Positions 7,679-16,560 of a stretch of DNA of 36,462 nt are shown piece by piece; the first letter of the stretch is position 1, and each line of letters starts with the position of its first letter. A program made the position numbers and the translations under genes. The stretch is taken from positions 1-36,462 of the forward strand of contig NZ_JAALFC010000034.1 in the NCBI RefSeq assembly GCF_011058155.1. Reading direction: 5' to 3'. The DNA comes from Litoribacterium kuwaitense (lineage in GTDB: Bacteria > Bacillota > Bacilli > Bacillales > DSM-28697). The notes beneath the pieces are model-generated. The model was not told where the DNA came from and made no database searches. It saw only the letters and a list, made by a program, of their open reading frames with translations.

Positions 7679-8757
7679 TTGAATAACTGAAAGCACTAAT
7701 ATTGATACGTTCTTAATGACCGATAAGTTTCATTAATTGATAATAAACAACTTTCCACTATCATGTTGCTTATATAGCCATTATCACTTCTATGCTTCAC
7801 GACATCTAGGAATTGAAACCAATTCAAATAATGGTCGAGGTATTTTGTCGCCACGCCATTAAATCGTTGTATCCAGCCTTTTAACCGACTGTGGTAGTTA
7901 TTCACGTTTTTAATATGGTAAATGCCCCTTACCCGCTCGACTGCATCTGATTTGAAGCGATAATGCTCGACGATACTTTGTCGGTGGAAAAAGCTCTCCA
8001 AGCATTGGTGCATGGCGTGTTGTCTGGCGTTATATTTGAACCTATTGTTTCGTCTAAGTTAGACTTAATAAGTCGCCCTCGTCCAAGAACACCTGAATAG
8101 GTCACTTTCTGTCGGTCTCTTGCAATAAGGACACAAACTTGTTCACGGACTTATGCATCGAAACTGTGAGGAACCACCACGCTTTCTTGGTTTACGTTCT
8201 TTGATATTTCGCTTGCTTTCGGAGTAAAGGAAATATGTTTCATCCATTTCTACAATACCTGAGAAGATATTAAAGTCCATCTGTTTTAGAGTAGCCAATA
8301 ATTTATGCCTCCAATAGAACAAAGTAACAAAATGAACTCCTCCGATAAGTTCTGCCGATTTACGAAAGGAGCGACCTTCCAACATACATTTAATGAATTT
8401 TATCCATTTATCAGGCTTATGGGTACGATAAAGTGGAGTATTTGTGACAACCGTAAATGTTTTCTTATAGTCTTTACAACGGTAACGTTGCCGTTCAACT
8501 TCTTTTTTCACCACTATAACCATCTTTATTTTTACGTTCATTTACTTCTTAGAAAACTGGTTCACTCGCTGAAAATGACGTAAGGAAAGTAGTAAAGAAT
8601 TCCTTTAAACGATGCTGTTCAACAGGTTTCAATTTTTGGATTTCCTTTATTATTTCACTTAACTTCATTTGGGAGCACTCCAAACAAATATTCTCATCCT
8701 AATTATAGAACGTTTGCTCCCTTTAAGCAAATATCAACAGAGTTATTTAACATAGCC
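7677..8757 (-). mobile_element. decayed IS1595-family (ISXO2-like) element
   Basis: The remnant carries a broken transposase gene and terminal inverted repeats: TGTTGAATAACT at 7677-7688 on the plus strand and TGTTAAATAACT at 8741-8752 on the minus strand (11 of 12). The right end probably extends to GGCTA at about 8757. The exact left edge is uncertain because a direct repeat abuts it. Confidence 0.65.
7696..8668 (-). pseudogene. IS1595-family DDE transposase, multiply disrupted
   Basis: Three minus-strand pieces align in order with ISXO2-like transposases. An N-terminal helix piece (MKLSEIIKEIQKLKPVEQHR) spans 8668-8549. A middle piece (YRCKDYKKTFTVVTNTPLYR and IVEMDETYFLYSE, with the first catalytic Asp) spans 8541-8143. 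A C-terminal piece ([18 protein letters not shown] to NETYRSLR) spans 8013-7696. The zinc-ribbon segment between the first two is largely gone. Between 8143 and 8013 a further frame holds VLGRGRLIKS and CTNAWRAF; the usual second catalytic Asp of CTDAW is Asn here. At least two frameshifts and a catalytic substitution mean no active product. Confidence 0.85.
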
Positions 8758-8789
8758 AAAATTAAAGAAGAGAAAACACCTCATTTTGC

Positions 8790-8807
8790 TTTTTGCGGTA
8801 GCAAAAA
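8790..8807 (-). terminator. AT-rich hairpin after the DUF2264 gene
   Basis: TTTTTGC and GCAAAAA with a 4-base loop, directly after the stop of the last gene of the xyl-type operon. The stem is weak in GC, so confidence is low. Confidence 0.35.
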
Positions 8808-9965
8808 TCATAATCCTTTAAAAGGGGTGCCCCTTTTTGCCATATCAGCAGGTACATTTTTTCCTCCCCAAACTTGCACAGCTGTCCACGGCTTCGCCTC
8901 TTCAGACCAGAAGGGGTGCGATGCCTTTAAGCCAAGCGGTACAAACCCCAATGCTGCGAGGTAAGTACTGCCGGTAGATATGTAACTCTCTGCCAACAGA
9001 GGCTGATGACCAGCAAATCCTAAAGTTAGCCAGCCGTTTTCGTCAAAGGTTCCTAGCCTGTACATTTGCCTTTTTAACACTTCTGTCAATGCGGCCCGAA
9101 CTTGACCATTTGCGACGCATTCTGGTAGACATTCCTCATAAGCAGCCATTCCTAACGCATGCAGACAACCAAATCGATAGGCTAATGAACGGCCAACCGC
9201 GGGATAGGTTCCTTCTGGTGAAATTAATCGTTCTTGGATTGCAGCATATCTTGACAGCCTTGAAGGAATCTCTTCTTTCATCTGCCGCCAAGCGTCATCT
9301 ATCAACGGCACATTTTGCGTAATGTCATACAGCATCGGCAAGATGACGAAGCTATTATAGTAGTCCATGTGAAATTCGGGACCATCTTGATAGTGCCCAT
9401 CACCTGCATACCATTGTTCATGCTGTCGCAACGCATAATCGACTCTCATCGGATCCCAGTCTTCGCCAAGAATATATAAGGCTGCCTCAGTCGTAGCCGA
9501 AAATAATAACCAGTTATTTGGATGAGGTTTTCGGCTTCTGGATGCCTTTAGAGCATGGACAAGCTGATTTTTCACCGTTGTAGATAAAGTTACATATAAT
9601 GCTGGACAACGGAGAATACTTTGCGATAAAAAGCCAGTATCAACAATCGGTTGCTGCCCTACAGAAAAATTTGCGTAATCTGGGGAGACCGGATCCGTTA
9701 TGACATCAATTGCTTCCTGGGCAAGCGTCCATAATTGTCGCCTTACTACTTCCTCTGCTTCATCCTCTTGTTCTGTCGCCAACCACGGCGCCATCCCTGC
9801 CATTAAACGACCAAAGGTTTCAAGAATGAGGTAATCCTCTCTTCCCGTTCCTCGTTGTTCACACGGCATCGATTTTGCAAGCTCGCGTTTTGCTAACGCT
9901 TCCAAAGGTGGTGTAGCCAATTTTTCTAACATTTGCAGCCAAATGGCTCTTTCGGACATCGTCAT
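8808..9965 (-). CDS. DUF2264-family protein (alpha/alpha-toroid type)
   Basis: A 385-residue protein whose pattern (GREDYLILETFGRLMAGMAPWL near 42-62, HPNNWLLFSA, YAGDGHYQDGPEFHMDYYNSF near 190-210, SPEGTYPAVGRSLAYRFG) is that of DUF2264 proteins. These are predicted to have an (alpha/alpha)6 barrel and are usually encoded with polysaccharide or glycoside catabolism genes; activity is not established. Many relatives are longer, with a C-terminal beta domain; this one ends shortly after the barrel (WGGKNVPADMAKRGTPFKGL). No signal peptide, so cytoplasmic. It is the last gene of the lacI-xylA-xylB-dehydrogenase operon, 79 bases after the previous gene, with a terminator-like hairpin in between. 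AAGGGTG precedes ATG 9965. Confidence 0.8.
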   Translation of the reverse strand: MTMSERAIWLQMLEKLATPPLEALAKRELAKSMPCEQRGTGREDYLILETFGRLMAGMAPWLATEQEDEAEEVVRRQLWTLAQEAIDVITDPVSPDYANFSVGQQPIVDTGFLSQSILRCPALYVTLSTTVKNQLVHALKASRSRKPHPNNWLLFSATTEAALYILGEDWDPMRVDYALRQHEQWYAGDGHYQDGPEFHMDYYNSFVILPMLYDITQNVPLIDDAWRQMKEEIPSRLSRYAAIQERLISPEGTYPAVGRSLAYRFGCLHALGMAAYEECLPECVANGQVRAALTEVLKRQMYRLGTFDENGWLTLGFAGHQPLLAESYISTGSTYLAALGFVPLGLKASHPFWSEEAKPWTAVQVWGGKNVPADMAKRGTPFKGL

Positions 9966-10002
9966 TTTTCACCCTTTTCATCGTCTTCGTCCTTAGCAAA
10001 AA

Positions 10003-10033
10003 CGCACACCCCCTCAAGAAACAAAGGGGTGCG
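10003..10033 (-). terminator. intercistronic terminator-like hairpin
   Basis: On the minus strand a GC-rich stem (CGCACCCCT pairing with AGGGGGTGTGCG, small bulge) is followed by GTTTTTGC. It lies between a dehydrogenase gene and the DUF2264 gene of the same operon and may attenuate expression of the last gene. Confidence 0.55.
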
Positions 10034-10044
10034 CAAACGTTTAA

Positions 10045-11163
10045 TTACTCATTGGATAACTTTTCACGTAGATTTTCAAACTGCAACGCTGGAGGGAAGG
10101 CTGCCGGGCGCTCAACCGTACTTTGTAAAGTCACATGCTGTCCACTGTCGCTCGCTTCACCAAAGCTATGCATTAAGTCTAGGACATGATACGCAAGGTC
10201 ACCATTGGCACGATGCGCTCGATCGTGCAGGATGGCGAATGCCATATCAGCTAAACCGATGCCTCGAGAGTTTTCCGCAAAACCGTGAGTTAATGGGACT
10301 TCAGCCCAATCCTTGCTCCCAACACGCTTAATCTTGACAGGACCGCCAAATGTGTTTGGATCAGGTAAAATAAGGGTGCCTTCAGTTCCATACACTTCTA
10401 TACGTGGCAATGTTGAATCACCTGCGATATCAAAACTCGTCAGCAGAGAACCAACAAGGCCAGCTTCGAATTCCAACAAACCGTAAATGGATGTTGGTGT
10501 TTCGACTGTGATTTTTTCACCTGCACGCGGTTGACTTGTAATGAGGCGCTCTTCATGCGCTTTCGTCGTCATACCAGTCACGCGTTTGACAGGACCGAAT
10601 AAATTCACATAAGTCGTTAAGTAATATGGACCCATATCAAATAATGGACCTGCGCCGTGCTTATACAAGAAATCCGGCTGAGGGTGCCAGCTTTCTGGGC
10701 CACCTGACATCATAAATGCTGTCGCGCCAATTGGACGTCCAATCCAGCCATCATCAATAAGCTTTCGGCTTGTCTGCAGCCCGCCTCCCAGAAACGTATC
10801 TGGTGCACTGCCGACTTTCAAGCCCGTTTCTTTCGCCTTGTCTAAAATCTTCCTTCCGTCCTCACGGGTCACTGCCAACGGCTTCTCACCATAGACGTGC
10901 TTTCCATTTTCTAAAGCAGCCAAAGCGACGTCGGCATGCGCCGCCGGTATCGTTAAATTCAAAATGAGATCGATTTCATTGTCCTTGACAATCTCCTCGA
11001 CTGTGAGTGACCGTATCTCGTAAGTTTCAGCGACCGACTGTGCTTTCGCCATATCAAGATCTGCGCAGGCGACGATATCAAATCCAGCAAACTTTTTACT
11101 ATTTTCAAGGTAAATCTTACTAATGACACCACAACCAACCACGCCAACTTTTACGTTTGTCAT
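10045..11163 (-). CDS. Gfo/Idh/MocA-family NAD(P)-dependent sugar dehydrogenase 1
   Basis: 372 residues. The N-terminal Rossmann domain starts VGVVGCGVISKIY and carries the family signature EKP at 93-95 (YGEKPLAVT). The C-terminal substrate domain has LFDMGPYYLT around D176; the His of the common D-x-x-x-H pair is Tyr here, a subgroup seen in other family members. Enzymes of this family oxidise or reduce sugars, inositols and their derivatives, commonly at C1, C2 or C3, or act as oxidoreductive epimerases. Substrate is unknown. It follows dehydrogenase 2 by 19 bases in the xyl-type operon, so co-transcription is likely. Confidence 0.88.
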   Translation of the reverse strand: MTNVKVGVVGCGVISKIYLENSKKFAGFDIVACADLDMAKAQSVAETYEIRSLTVEEIVKDNEIDLILNLTIPAAHADVALAALENGKHVYGEKPLAVTREDGRKILDKAKETGLKVGSAPDTFLGGGLQTSRKLIDDGWIGRPIGATAFMMSGGPESWHPQPDFLYKHGAGPLFDMGPYYLTTYVNLFGPVKRVTGMTTKAHEERLITSQPRAGEKITVETPTSIYGLLEFEAGLVGSLLTSFDIAGDSTLPRIEVYGTEGTLILPDPNTFGGPVKIKRVGSKDWAEVPLTHGFAENSRGIGLADMAFAILHDRAHRANGDLAYHVLDLMHSFGEASDSGQHVTLQSTVERPAAFPPALQFENLREKLSNE

Positions 11164-11182
11164 AAATCTACCTACCTTTATT

Positions 11183-12328
11183 TTAGGATTCGATGGATAC
11201 CCAGCTTTTCTTCTCAGATGCTTCTGCTACAGCCTCAAGGACTTTTTGGTTTTGCACACCGTCTTTAAAGTTCGGTGTCGGATTTTTTCCGTTCGCAACA
11301 CTTTCAATGAGGTCATGAATAAGGTTAATGAACGTATGCTCATAGCCAAGAATATGTCCAGATGGCCAGTATGCTCCGGCATAAGGGTGCTCAGCTTCTG
11401 TACAGTTAATCAAACGAAAGCCTTGTTGCCCAGGGGCATCGTCATCGAAGTAGACGTGAAGGTTATTGAGGTTTTCTAAATCCCATTTGATTGAGCCTTT
11501 CTCGCCATTAATTTCAAAGCGATTTCCATTTCGGTTTCCACCAGCAAAACGGCTCGCTTCAAAAACGCCCATTGCGCCATTGTCAAACTGCGCGATAAAC
11601 GCCGACGCATCATCGACATCGACCGTCTCCATTTTGTCGGGTGACCCTTCTAGCGGACGCTCATGGACAAATGTCTTTAAGAGTCCAGCAACTTCGTTTA
11701 TTTCACCAACGAGGAAGCGGGCTAAGTCAATACTATGAGCAGCGATATCGCCATGTGTCCCATATCCTGACATTTCCTTTTTCATCCGCCAAGCGATCGG
11801 TGCTTTCGGGTCAAGCAGCCAATCTTGTAAGTAAACTCCTCTGAAATGATGAATCTTGCCAAGTTTGCCCTCTGCGATGAGTTGTTTAGCATATTGGACA
11901 GCAGGAGCGAAGCGATAATTATGGCTGATCATATGAATCACGCCAGCTTCTTCAACTGCTTTGAGCATCGCTTGTGCTTCATTAACACTCATCGCAAGCG
12001 GTTTCTCACAAATGACATGCTTCCCAGCTTTTGCAGCGGCGATGGCGATCTCCGCATGCGATAAATTTGGTGTAACGATATCAACAACATCAATGTCATC
12101 ACGTTCAATAAGTTTTCGCCAATCTGTTTCGTAAGACTCAAAGCCCAGCTTTTCTGCAGCATCTTTCACTTTATCTTCATTTCTACCGGCAATGGCTTTA
12201 AGCACTGGGGTTGCAGGCGTATCAAAATAATAAGAAACGTCACGATAGGCTTGTGTATGAGCTTTTCCCATAAAGCTGTAGCCTACCATACCAATGCGAA
12301 TTTCTTTTTTCTTTGTCACTTCATTCAC
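11183..12328 (-). CDS. Gfo/Idh/MocA-family NAD(P)-dependent sugar dehydrogenase 2
   Basis: 381 residues with a nucleotide-binding start RIGMVGYSFMGKAH and the signature CEKPLAM (EKP 108-110). The putative catalytic residues are D194 and H198 in GTHGDIAAHSID. The long insertion with a disrupted glycine motif (GYSFMG) and the large C-terminal domain resemble the group that includes 1,5-anhydro-fructose and inositol/glucoside dehydrogenases; the exact reaction is not deducible. It lies 24 bases after xylB. Its presence with dehydrogenase 1 suggests a pair catalysing an oxidation and a reduction on the same sugar ring. Confidence 0.88.
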   Translation of the reverse strand: MNEVTKKKEIRIGMVGYSFMGKAHTQAYRDVSYYFDTPATPVLKAIAGRNEDKVKDAAEKLGFESYETDWRKLIERDDIDVVDIVTPNLSHAEIAIAAAKAGKHVICEKPLAMSVNEAQAMLKAVEEAGVIHMISHNYRFAPAVQYAKQLIAEGKLGKIHHFRGVYLQDWLLDPKAPIAWRMKKEMSGYGTHGDIAAHSIDLARFLVGEINEVAGLLKTFVHERPLEGSPDKMETVDVDDASAFIAQFDNGAMGVFEASRFAGGNRNGNRFEINGEKGSIKWDLENLNNLHVYFDDDAPGQQGFRLINCTEAEHPYAGAYWPSGHILGYEHTFINLIHDLIESVANGKNPTPNFKDGVQNQKVLEAVAEASEKKSWVSIES

Positions 12329-12352
12329 CTCTAATATTTGTTAAGCTCCATG

Positions 12353-13846
12353 TTAGTGACGGAAGGTTGTCAATTGTCGACTGATGCCTTCAGTATGTCG
12401 ATAAACCTGTCTGTACAATTGATAGAGCTGTTCGTATGCCTCCACATTCGCTTTATTAGGATGAAATTCCTGCTTTCTTTTGACAAACTTTTTAACAATG
12501 CTGTCGAGATCTTGGTCCCATCCACAGCCAGCCGCCGCGATCATCGCTGCTCCGAATCCTGGACCTTCTTCGTGTTCGAGGGAAATGACCTTGACGTTAA
12601 AAATGTCTGCTTGCATTTGCAGCCAATGGCGATTTTTTGCACCGCCTCCGGTTGAAATAATAGTCGTGATCGTTTTGCCTGCTTGACGAAACAACGAAAG
12701 CGATTCATTTAGTGAAAATGTAATTCCTTCCATGACCGCTTTTGCCATATGCGTTCTCGTATGCTCCGCATCAAGCCCGATCCAGCTCGCCCGAATGGAG
12801 GCGTCAGAATAAGGGGTGCGCTCACCATTTAAATATGGTGTGAACAGAAGTCCTCCGCTGCCAGGCGGAAGGTCGTCAATCCCTGCGAGCAGCTCATCAA
12901 ACGACTCGTTTGGAGCGAGAATGTCCTTCGCCCACTTCATGCTAAACCCTGCCGCAAGAGTGACGCCCATCGTGTAGTAAGCTCCTGGTTTCGCATGGTT
13001 AAAGAAGTGTACTCCACCGTCTATATTGACATCTTCTTCTTCATACGACAGCAGAACGCCGGACGTCCCAATGCTGCACAGTGTCTCTCCTTCAGCAATG
13101 ATTCCCGTTCCAACCGCACCACAGGCATTATCCGCGCCACCGGCAAATACGCGAACCTCTCTAGTCAAGCCTACATTTTCAGCAATATCTTTTTTGAGTA
13201 CTCCTACCTCAGCAGTTGAATGCACAATGTCTGGGCAGAGATGCTTTGGCAATTGAAAAGCATCAAGCATTTCTTCAGACCACTGCTCTTGCACCGGATT
13301 AAATAGCAACGTGCCGGCTGCATCAGAAGGCTCTGTATGAAGCATACCTGTTAAGTGGTAGCGTACGTAATCTTTTGGAAGCAAGAACAATTGGGCACGT
13401 TCAAAAAGCGCGCGCTCGTGCTTTCGCACCCACAAAAGTTTCGGCAAAGTGAAGCCTTCCAAAGCTGGGTTTTTCGTATATTTGTACAACTTTGCTCCAA
13501 GCGTTTCACGAATCTCTGCACATTCTTGGTGCGTACGGGTATCATTCCAAAGGATTGCCGGACGTAGTACTTCATAATTTTCGTCCAGTAACACAAGGCC
13601 GTGCATCTGCCCTGAGAAACTAATCCCCTCGATTTGATTCGCAATCTTTGGATCGTCAGCCACCAATTGTTTTAACGCAGACACCGTTGCGGCAACCCAC
13701 GTATCCGGATGCTGTTCCCTTACGCCTCCTGGCGCAACCTCCATATCCAACGATACAGAGGATTCACAAACAAGCGTTCCGTTTTGATCAATCACAACCA
13801 CTTTTACTGCACTTGTCCCTAAATCAATACCTGCCACATAACTCAT
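12353..13846 (-). CDS. xylB: xylulokinase
   Basis: A 497-residue FGGY-family kinase that phosphorylates D-xylulose to D-xylulose 5-phosphate, feeding the pentose phosphate pathway. The N-terminal phosphate loop is GIDLGTSAVK (6-15). The substrate-site motif ISFSGQMHG spans 75-83, and the catalytic base is D239 in FAGGADNACGAVGTG. The C-terminal ATP motif is ISTGGGAKN. Full length for the family. AGGAGAG precedes ATG 13846, and xylA ends 24 bases upstream, the usual xylAB arrangement. Confidence 0.95.
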   Translation of the reverse strand: MSYVAGIDLGTSAVKVVVIDQNGTLVCESSVSLDMEVAPGGVREQHPDTWVAATVSALKQLVADDPKIANQIEGISFSGQMHGLVLLDENYEVLRPAILWNDTRTHQECAEIRETLGAKLYKYTKNPALEGFTLPKLLWVRKHERALFERAQLFLLPKDYVRYHLTGMLHTEPSDAAGTLLFNPVQEQWSEEMLDAFQLPKHLCPDIVHSTAEVGVLKKDIAENVGLTREVRVFAGGADNACGAVGTGIIAEGETLCSIGTSGVLLSYEEEDVNIDGGVHFFNHAKPGAYYTMGVTLAAGFSMKWAKDILAPNESFDELLAGIDDLPPGSGGLLFTPYLNGERTPYSDASIRASWIGLDAEHTRTHMAKAVMEGITFSLNESLSLFRQAGKTITTIISTGGGAKNRHWLQMQADIFNVKVISLEHEEGPGFGAAMIAAAGCGWDQDLDSIVKKFVKRKQEFHPNKANVEAYEQLYQLYRQVYRHTEGISRQLTTFRH

Positions 13847-13870
13847 GTATGCCTCTCCTTTTTTAAAAAA

Positions 13871-15184
13871 TTATCGTACTGAATATATAACGTCTTGAAT
13901 TTTTGCTTTTAATGACTCCTGTCGTCCTGATTGATTTTCGATCTCTCCGAGTGTCAACGCATAATCATGCAAAGACTCTAAAGTCGCTTTTCCGGCAACG
14001 ATGTCTTTTCCAACGCCTGTAGAGAACGTCTCATATCGCTCCTCCAACACAGAATCAAGCACTCGCTGTTCGATTAACGCGTTTGCCGCCTTTAACCCCC
14101 AAGCAAACGTATCCATGCCAGCAACGTGCGCTGTGATTAAGTCTTCGGCATGATAAGATCCTCGTCGCACCTTAGCATCAAAATTCAAGCCGCCTTGTTT
14201 TAAACCTCCGTTTTTCAAAATTTCATACATAGCGAGTGTGACAGAGTATATGTCTGTCGGAAATTCATCGGTATCCCAACCGACTAGCGTATCCCCCTGA
14301 TTTGCATCAACAGAACCAAGCATGCCTTGAATACGGGCGAGGCGCAGCTCGTGCTCAAACGTATGCCCTGCCAAAGTTGCATGATTGGCTTCAAGATTTA
14401 AACGAAAGCGGTCTTGTAAATGATACTGTCGTAAAAATGATACTGTCGTCGCGACATCTGTATCGTACTGGTGTGTTGTCGGCTCTTTCGGCTTTGGTTC
14501 GATCAGGAGCTGACCCGTAAAACCAATCTTTTCGGCATAATCTGCTGCCATATGTAAAAACTTGGCCAGATTATCCAGTTCAAGAGCAACATCTGTATTC
14601 AGTAACGTTTCATATCCTTCACGCCCGCCCCAAAATACGTAGTTTTCCCCATTCAATTCTTTTGCAATGTCGAGCCCGTGTTTCACTTGAGCAGCTGCCG
14701 TCGCAAAAACATCGGCATGATTCGTTGTTGCGGCTCCATGCACATAACGTGGATTTGTAAACATGTTCGCTGTATTCCAAAGCAATTTTTTTCCAGACGA
14801 GTTCATGTAACCTTTCATTTCATCGACGATCGTGTCCACATTCTTAAAAAACGTCGCGAGCGAATCACCTTCAGGCGCAATGTCAATATCGTGGAAACAG
14901 AAAAATGGAATGTTTAAAATCTCAAGTAATTCAAATGCTGCTTCAAGTCTGGCTTTCGCAAGATCGATACCTGTAAAATGATCCCAAGGGCGAAGCATAT
15001 TGCCACGACCGAACGGGTCACTGCCATCAAACGTCAATGTGTGCCAATAAGCCATCGAAAACCGTAAATGCTCTTCCATCGTCTGATGACCGATTTTTTG
15101 TTCCGGTTGATAATGTCTAAACGCCATCGGATTGTTTGAACCCGGTCCCTCATAGCCTATCTTTGCGTGTTTAAAATATGCCAT
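13871..15184 (-). CDS. xylA: xylose isomerase
   Basis: 437 residues, the length of class II xylose isomerases (about 440). It interconverts D-xylose and D-xylulose with two divalent metals. Visible active-site residues are the H98/D101 pair (FCFHDID), E229 and K231 (LIEPKPKEP), E265 and H268 (NLEANHA), D293 (VDANQGD) and the D304/D306 pair (GWDTDEF). ATG 15184 is chosen over an upstream in-frame ATG because TGGAGGA stands before it and the protein then begins [13 protein letters not shown] as in the family. It is co-directional with the upstream lacI-type regulator and with xylB. Confidence 0.96.
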   Translation of the reverse strand: MAYFKHAKIGYEGPGSNNPMAFRHYQPEQKIGHQTMEEHLRFSMAYWHTLTFDGSDPFGRGNMLRPWDHFTGIDLAKARLEAAFELLEILNIPFFCFHDIDIAPEGDSLATFFKNVDTIVDEMKGYMNSSGKKLLWNTANMFTNPRYVHGAATTNHADVFATAAAQVKHGLDIAKELNGENYVFWGGREGYETLLNTDVALELDNLAKFLHMAADYAEKIGFTGQLLIEPKPKEPTTHQYDTDVATTVSFLRQYHLQDRFRLNLEANHATLAGHTFEHELRLARIQGMLGSVDANQGDTLVGWDTDEFPTDIYSVTLAMYEILKNGGLKQGGLNFDAKVRRGSYHAEDLITAHVAGMDTFAWGLKAANALIEQRVLDSVLEERYETFSTGVGKDIVAGKATLESLHDYALTLGEIENQSGRQESLKAKIQDVIYSVR

Positions 15185-15213
15185 TTCTTCATTCCTCCAA
15201 TGTTTGATTATCA

Positions 15214-15405
15214 TTAATCTATCAGTTTTTTGCTAGATGCTCGCATAATTCGCCCTGCGCCTTGGTCATCCGTTAAGAACGTATTGTTTTCTAGCAGTTT
15301 CCATTTACCTTTATAGGGTAGTACTAGATCTAGCTGTGAAAAATCACTTACAAGTATTCCTATAAGATCTATGCTCTCTACATGATTAGCAACTTCCTCA
15401 ACCAA
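15214..15405 (-). CDS. short ORF between the lacI-type gene and xylA, unknown
   Basis: 63 codons from a TTG start that directly follows the regulator's stop codon. The C-terminal half ([20 protein letters not shown], then [11 protein letters not shown]) reads like real protein, but there is no ribosome binding site and I recognise no family. It may be a fragment of a lost gene or just an open stretch in the leader of xylA. The 221-base gap it occupies shows no clear second promoter. Confidence 0.3.
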   Translation of the reverse strand: MVEEVANHVESIDLIGILVSDFSQLDLVLPYKGKWKLLENNTFLTDDQGAGRIMRASSKKLID

Positions 15406-16395
15406 TTAAAGTTGTTTCACACTGGATCGTTCCTGCAAAATCGGCGAGATTTTAATCACCTGATCCTGTTCACCGTCCGAATTTTTTCCTTCTAATAATT
15501 CTAATAGCGTCGTGGCCGCAAGTTCACCAATGTCGAGCACTGGCTGCGCAATGGTTGTCAGCTCAGGGTTAACAATAGATGAGACCGGCAAATTATCGAA
15601 GCCAACGATAGATAAATCATCAGGAATAGACAATCCCTTTTCTTTACACCATTGATAGACCGTCAGTGCGTTGCTATCGTTCATAGCAAATAGAGCTTGT
15701 GGCAAAGTTCCATCGTGGTAACTCACTTCCATCTGTGAAATAAAATCGTTTCCGATAAATACATGTTTTTCATTGTAGGCTTGCCTCGCCTCCATAAACG
15801 ACTGATAAGCCTCAAACCTTGACCTCCATGCGTAGATGTCATTGTTCAGACTGCAATAGCCGATGTGTCGATGACCTTTTTCCCAAAGATGGTTCAGTGC
15901 TAGATTGGTACCGAGCTCATTGTCAGTATTCACAGCTGGAACCCCTTGAATATGACCTTCGACGACGACCATTGGGACTTGTTTTTTTGCCATCTCGATC
16001 ATCGGGTTTCCTTCTTGAGCTAAGTTACTTAAGAGAAGCACTCCTTCTACTTGAGTAGACAATAGCTGAAATAAGTTTCGCTCCTCTAAATCAAGGTCAT
16101 CATTTGAGTTGACATGAACCATGGTACGACCGGCGCTGCGCAACACTTTTTCAATCCCTGCCATCACCTCGATAAAGTATGGATTTCGTAAATCATGAGA
16201 AATTACGCCGATAAATTGGGTTGTCGTTTTTAACCCTCGAGCGATTAAATTAGGAATGTAGCCCATAGACTCAAGAGCTTCTGTCACCTTCTTGCGGGTT
16301 TTTTCACTGACAGGTCCGCTCCCTGTGACGACGCGAGAAACGGTTGTGCGAGATACTCCCGCCTTTTTAGCAACGTCGTTAACAGTTACTCTCAT
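15406..16395 (-). CDS. LacI-family transcriptional regulator of the xyl-type operon
   Basis: 329 residues. The N-terminal helix-turn-helix is TVNDVAKKAGVSRTTVSRVV (about 4-23), followed by a hinge (NLIARGLKTTT) and a periplasmic-binding-protein-like sensor domain (LFAMNDSNALTVYQ, LSIVGFDNLPVSSIVNPELT). It likely represses its own operon and releases it on binding a sugar. Note that xylAB in most Bacilli is controlled by a ROK-type XylR; here the regulator is LacI-type and is the first gene of the operon. A palindromic LacI-type operator sits 38 bases upstream of its start codon, which implies autoregulation. Confidence 0.9.
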   Translation of the reverse strand: MRVTVNDVAKKAGVSRTTVSRVVTGSGPVSEKTRKKVTEALESMGYIPNLIARGLKTTTQFIGVISHDLRNPYFIEVMAGIEKVLRSAGRTMVHVNSNDDLDLEERNLFQLLSTQVEGVLLLSNLAQEGNPMIEMAKKQVPMVVVEGHIQGVPAVNTDNELGTNLALNHLWEKGHRHIGYCSLNNDIYAWRSRFEAYQSFMEARQAYNEKHVFIGNDFISQMEVSYHDGTLPQALFAMNDSNALTVYQWCKEKGLSIPDDLSIVGFDNLPVSSIVNPELTTIAQPVLDIGELAATTLLELLEGKNSDGEQDQVIKISPILQERSSVKQL

Positions 16396-16432
16396 TTATC
16401 CTCAGACCTCACTTCCTAGCAATCGCAAAAAC

Positions 16433-16446
16433 TGTGAACGTTCACA
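16433..16446 (-). promoter_or_regulatory. LacI-family operator
   Basis: TGTGAACGTTCACA is a perfect 14-base palindrome with the central CG typical of LacI-family operators. It lies between the -10 box (16475-16480) and the regulator's start codon, a roadblock or repression position. Confidence 0.75.
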
Positions 16447-16474
16447 ATTTCAATTTCTAATAACTTCACCTTCT

Positions 16475-16502
16475 ATTTTAGCAAACGCTCGCGGATTGGC
16501 AA
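16475..16502 (-). promoter_or_regulatory. sigma-A promoter of the lacI-xylAB operon
   Basis: On the minus strand TTGCCA (16502-16497) and TAAAAT (16480-16475) are 16 bases apart. Confidence 0.65.
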
Positions 16503-16511
16503 GCGGTTTCA
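16498..16511 (-). promoter_or_regulatory. cre-like site overlapping the -35 box
   Basis: TGAAACCGCTTGCC agrees with the CcpA consensus TGWAANCGNTNWCA at 12 of 14 positions, with two mismatches near its 3' end. Overlap with the -35 element fits catabolite repression of a sugar operon. Confidence 0.5.
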
Positions 16512-16527
16512 AAGACAATTGTTAAAA

Positions 16528-16550
16528 CACCGTAGAAATATTCTACGGTG
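16528..16550 (-). terminator. terminator of the dehydrogenase-isomerase operon
   Basis: A perfect 10-bp stem (CACCGTAGAA with TTCTACGGTG, 3-base loop) followed on the minus strand by TTTTAAC. It begins 11 bases after the isomerase stop codon and separates that operon from the lacI-xylAB operon. Confidence 0.85.
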
Positions 16551-16560
16551 CATCTACAAA

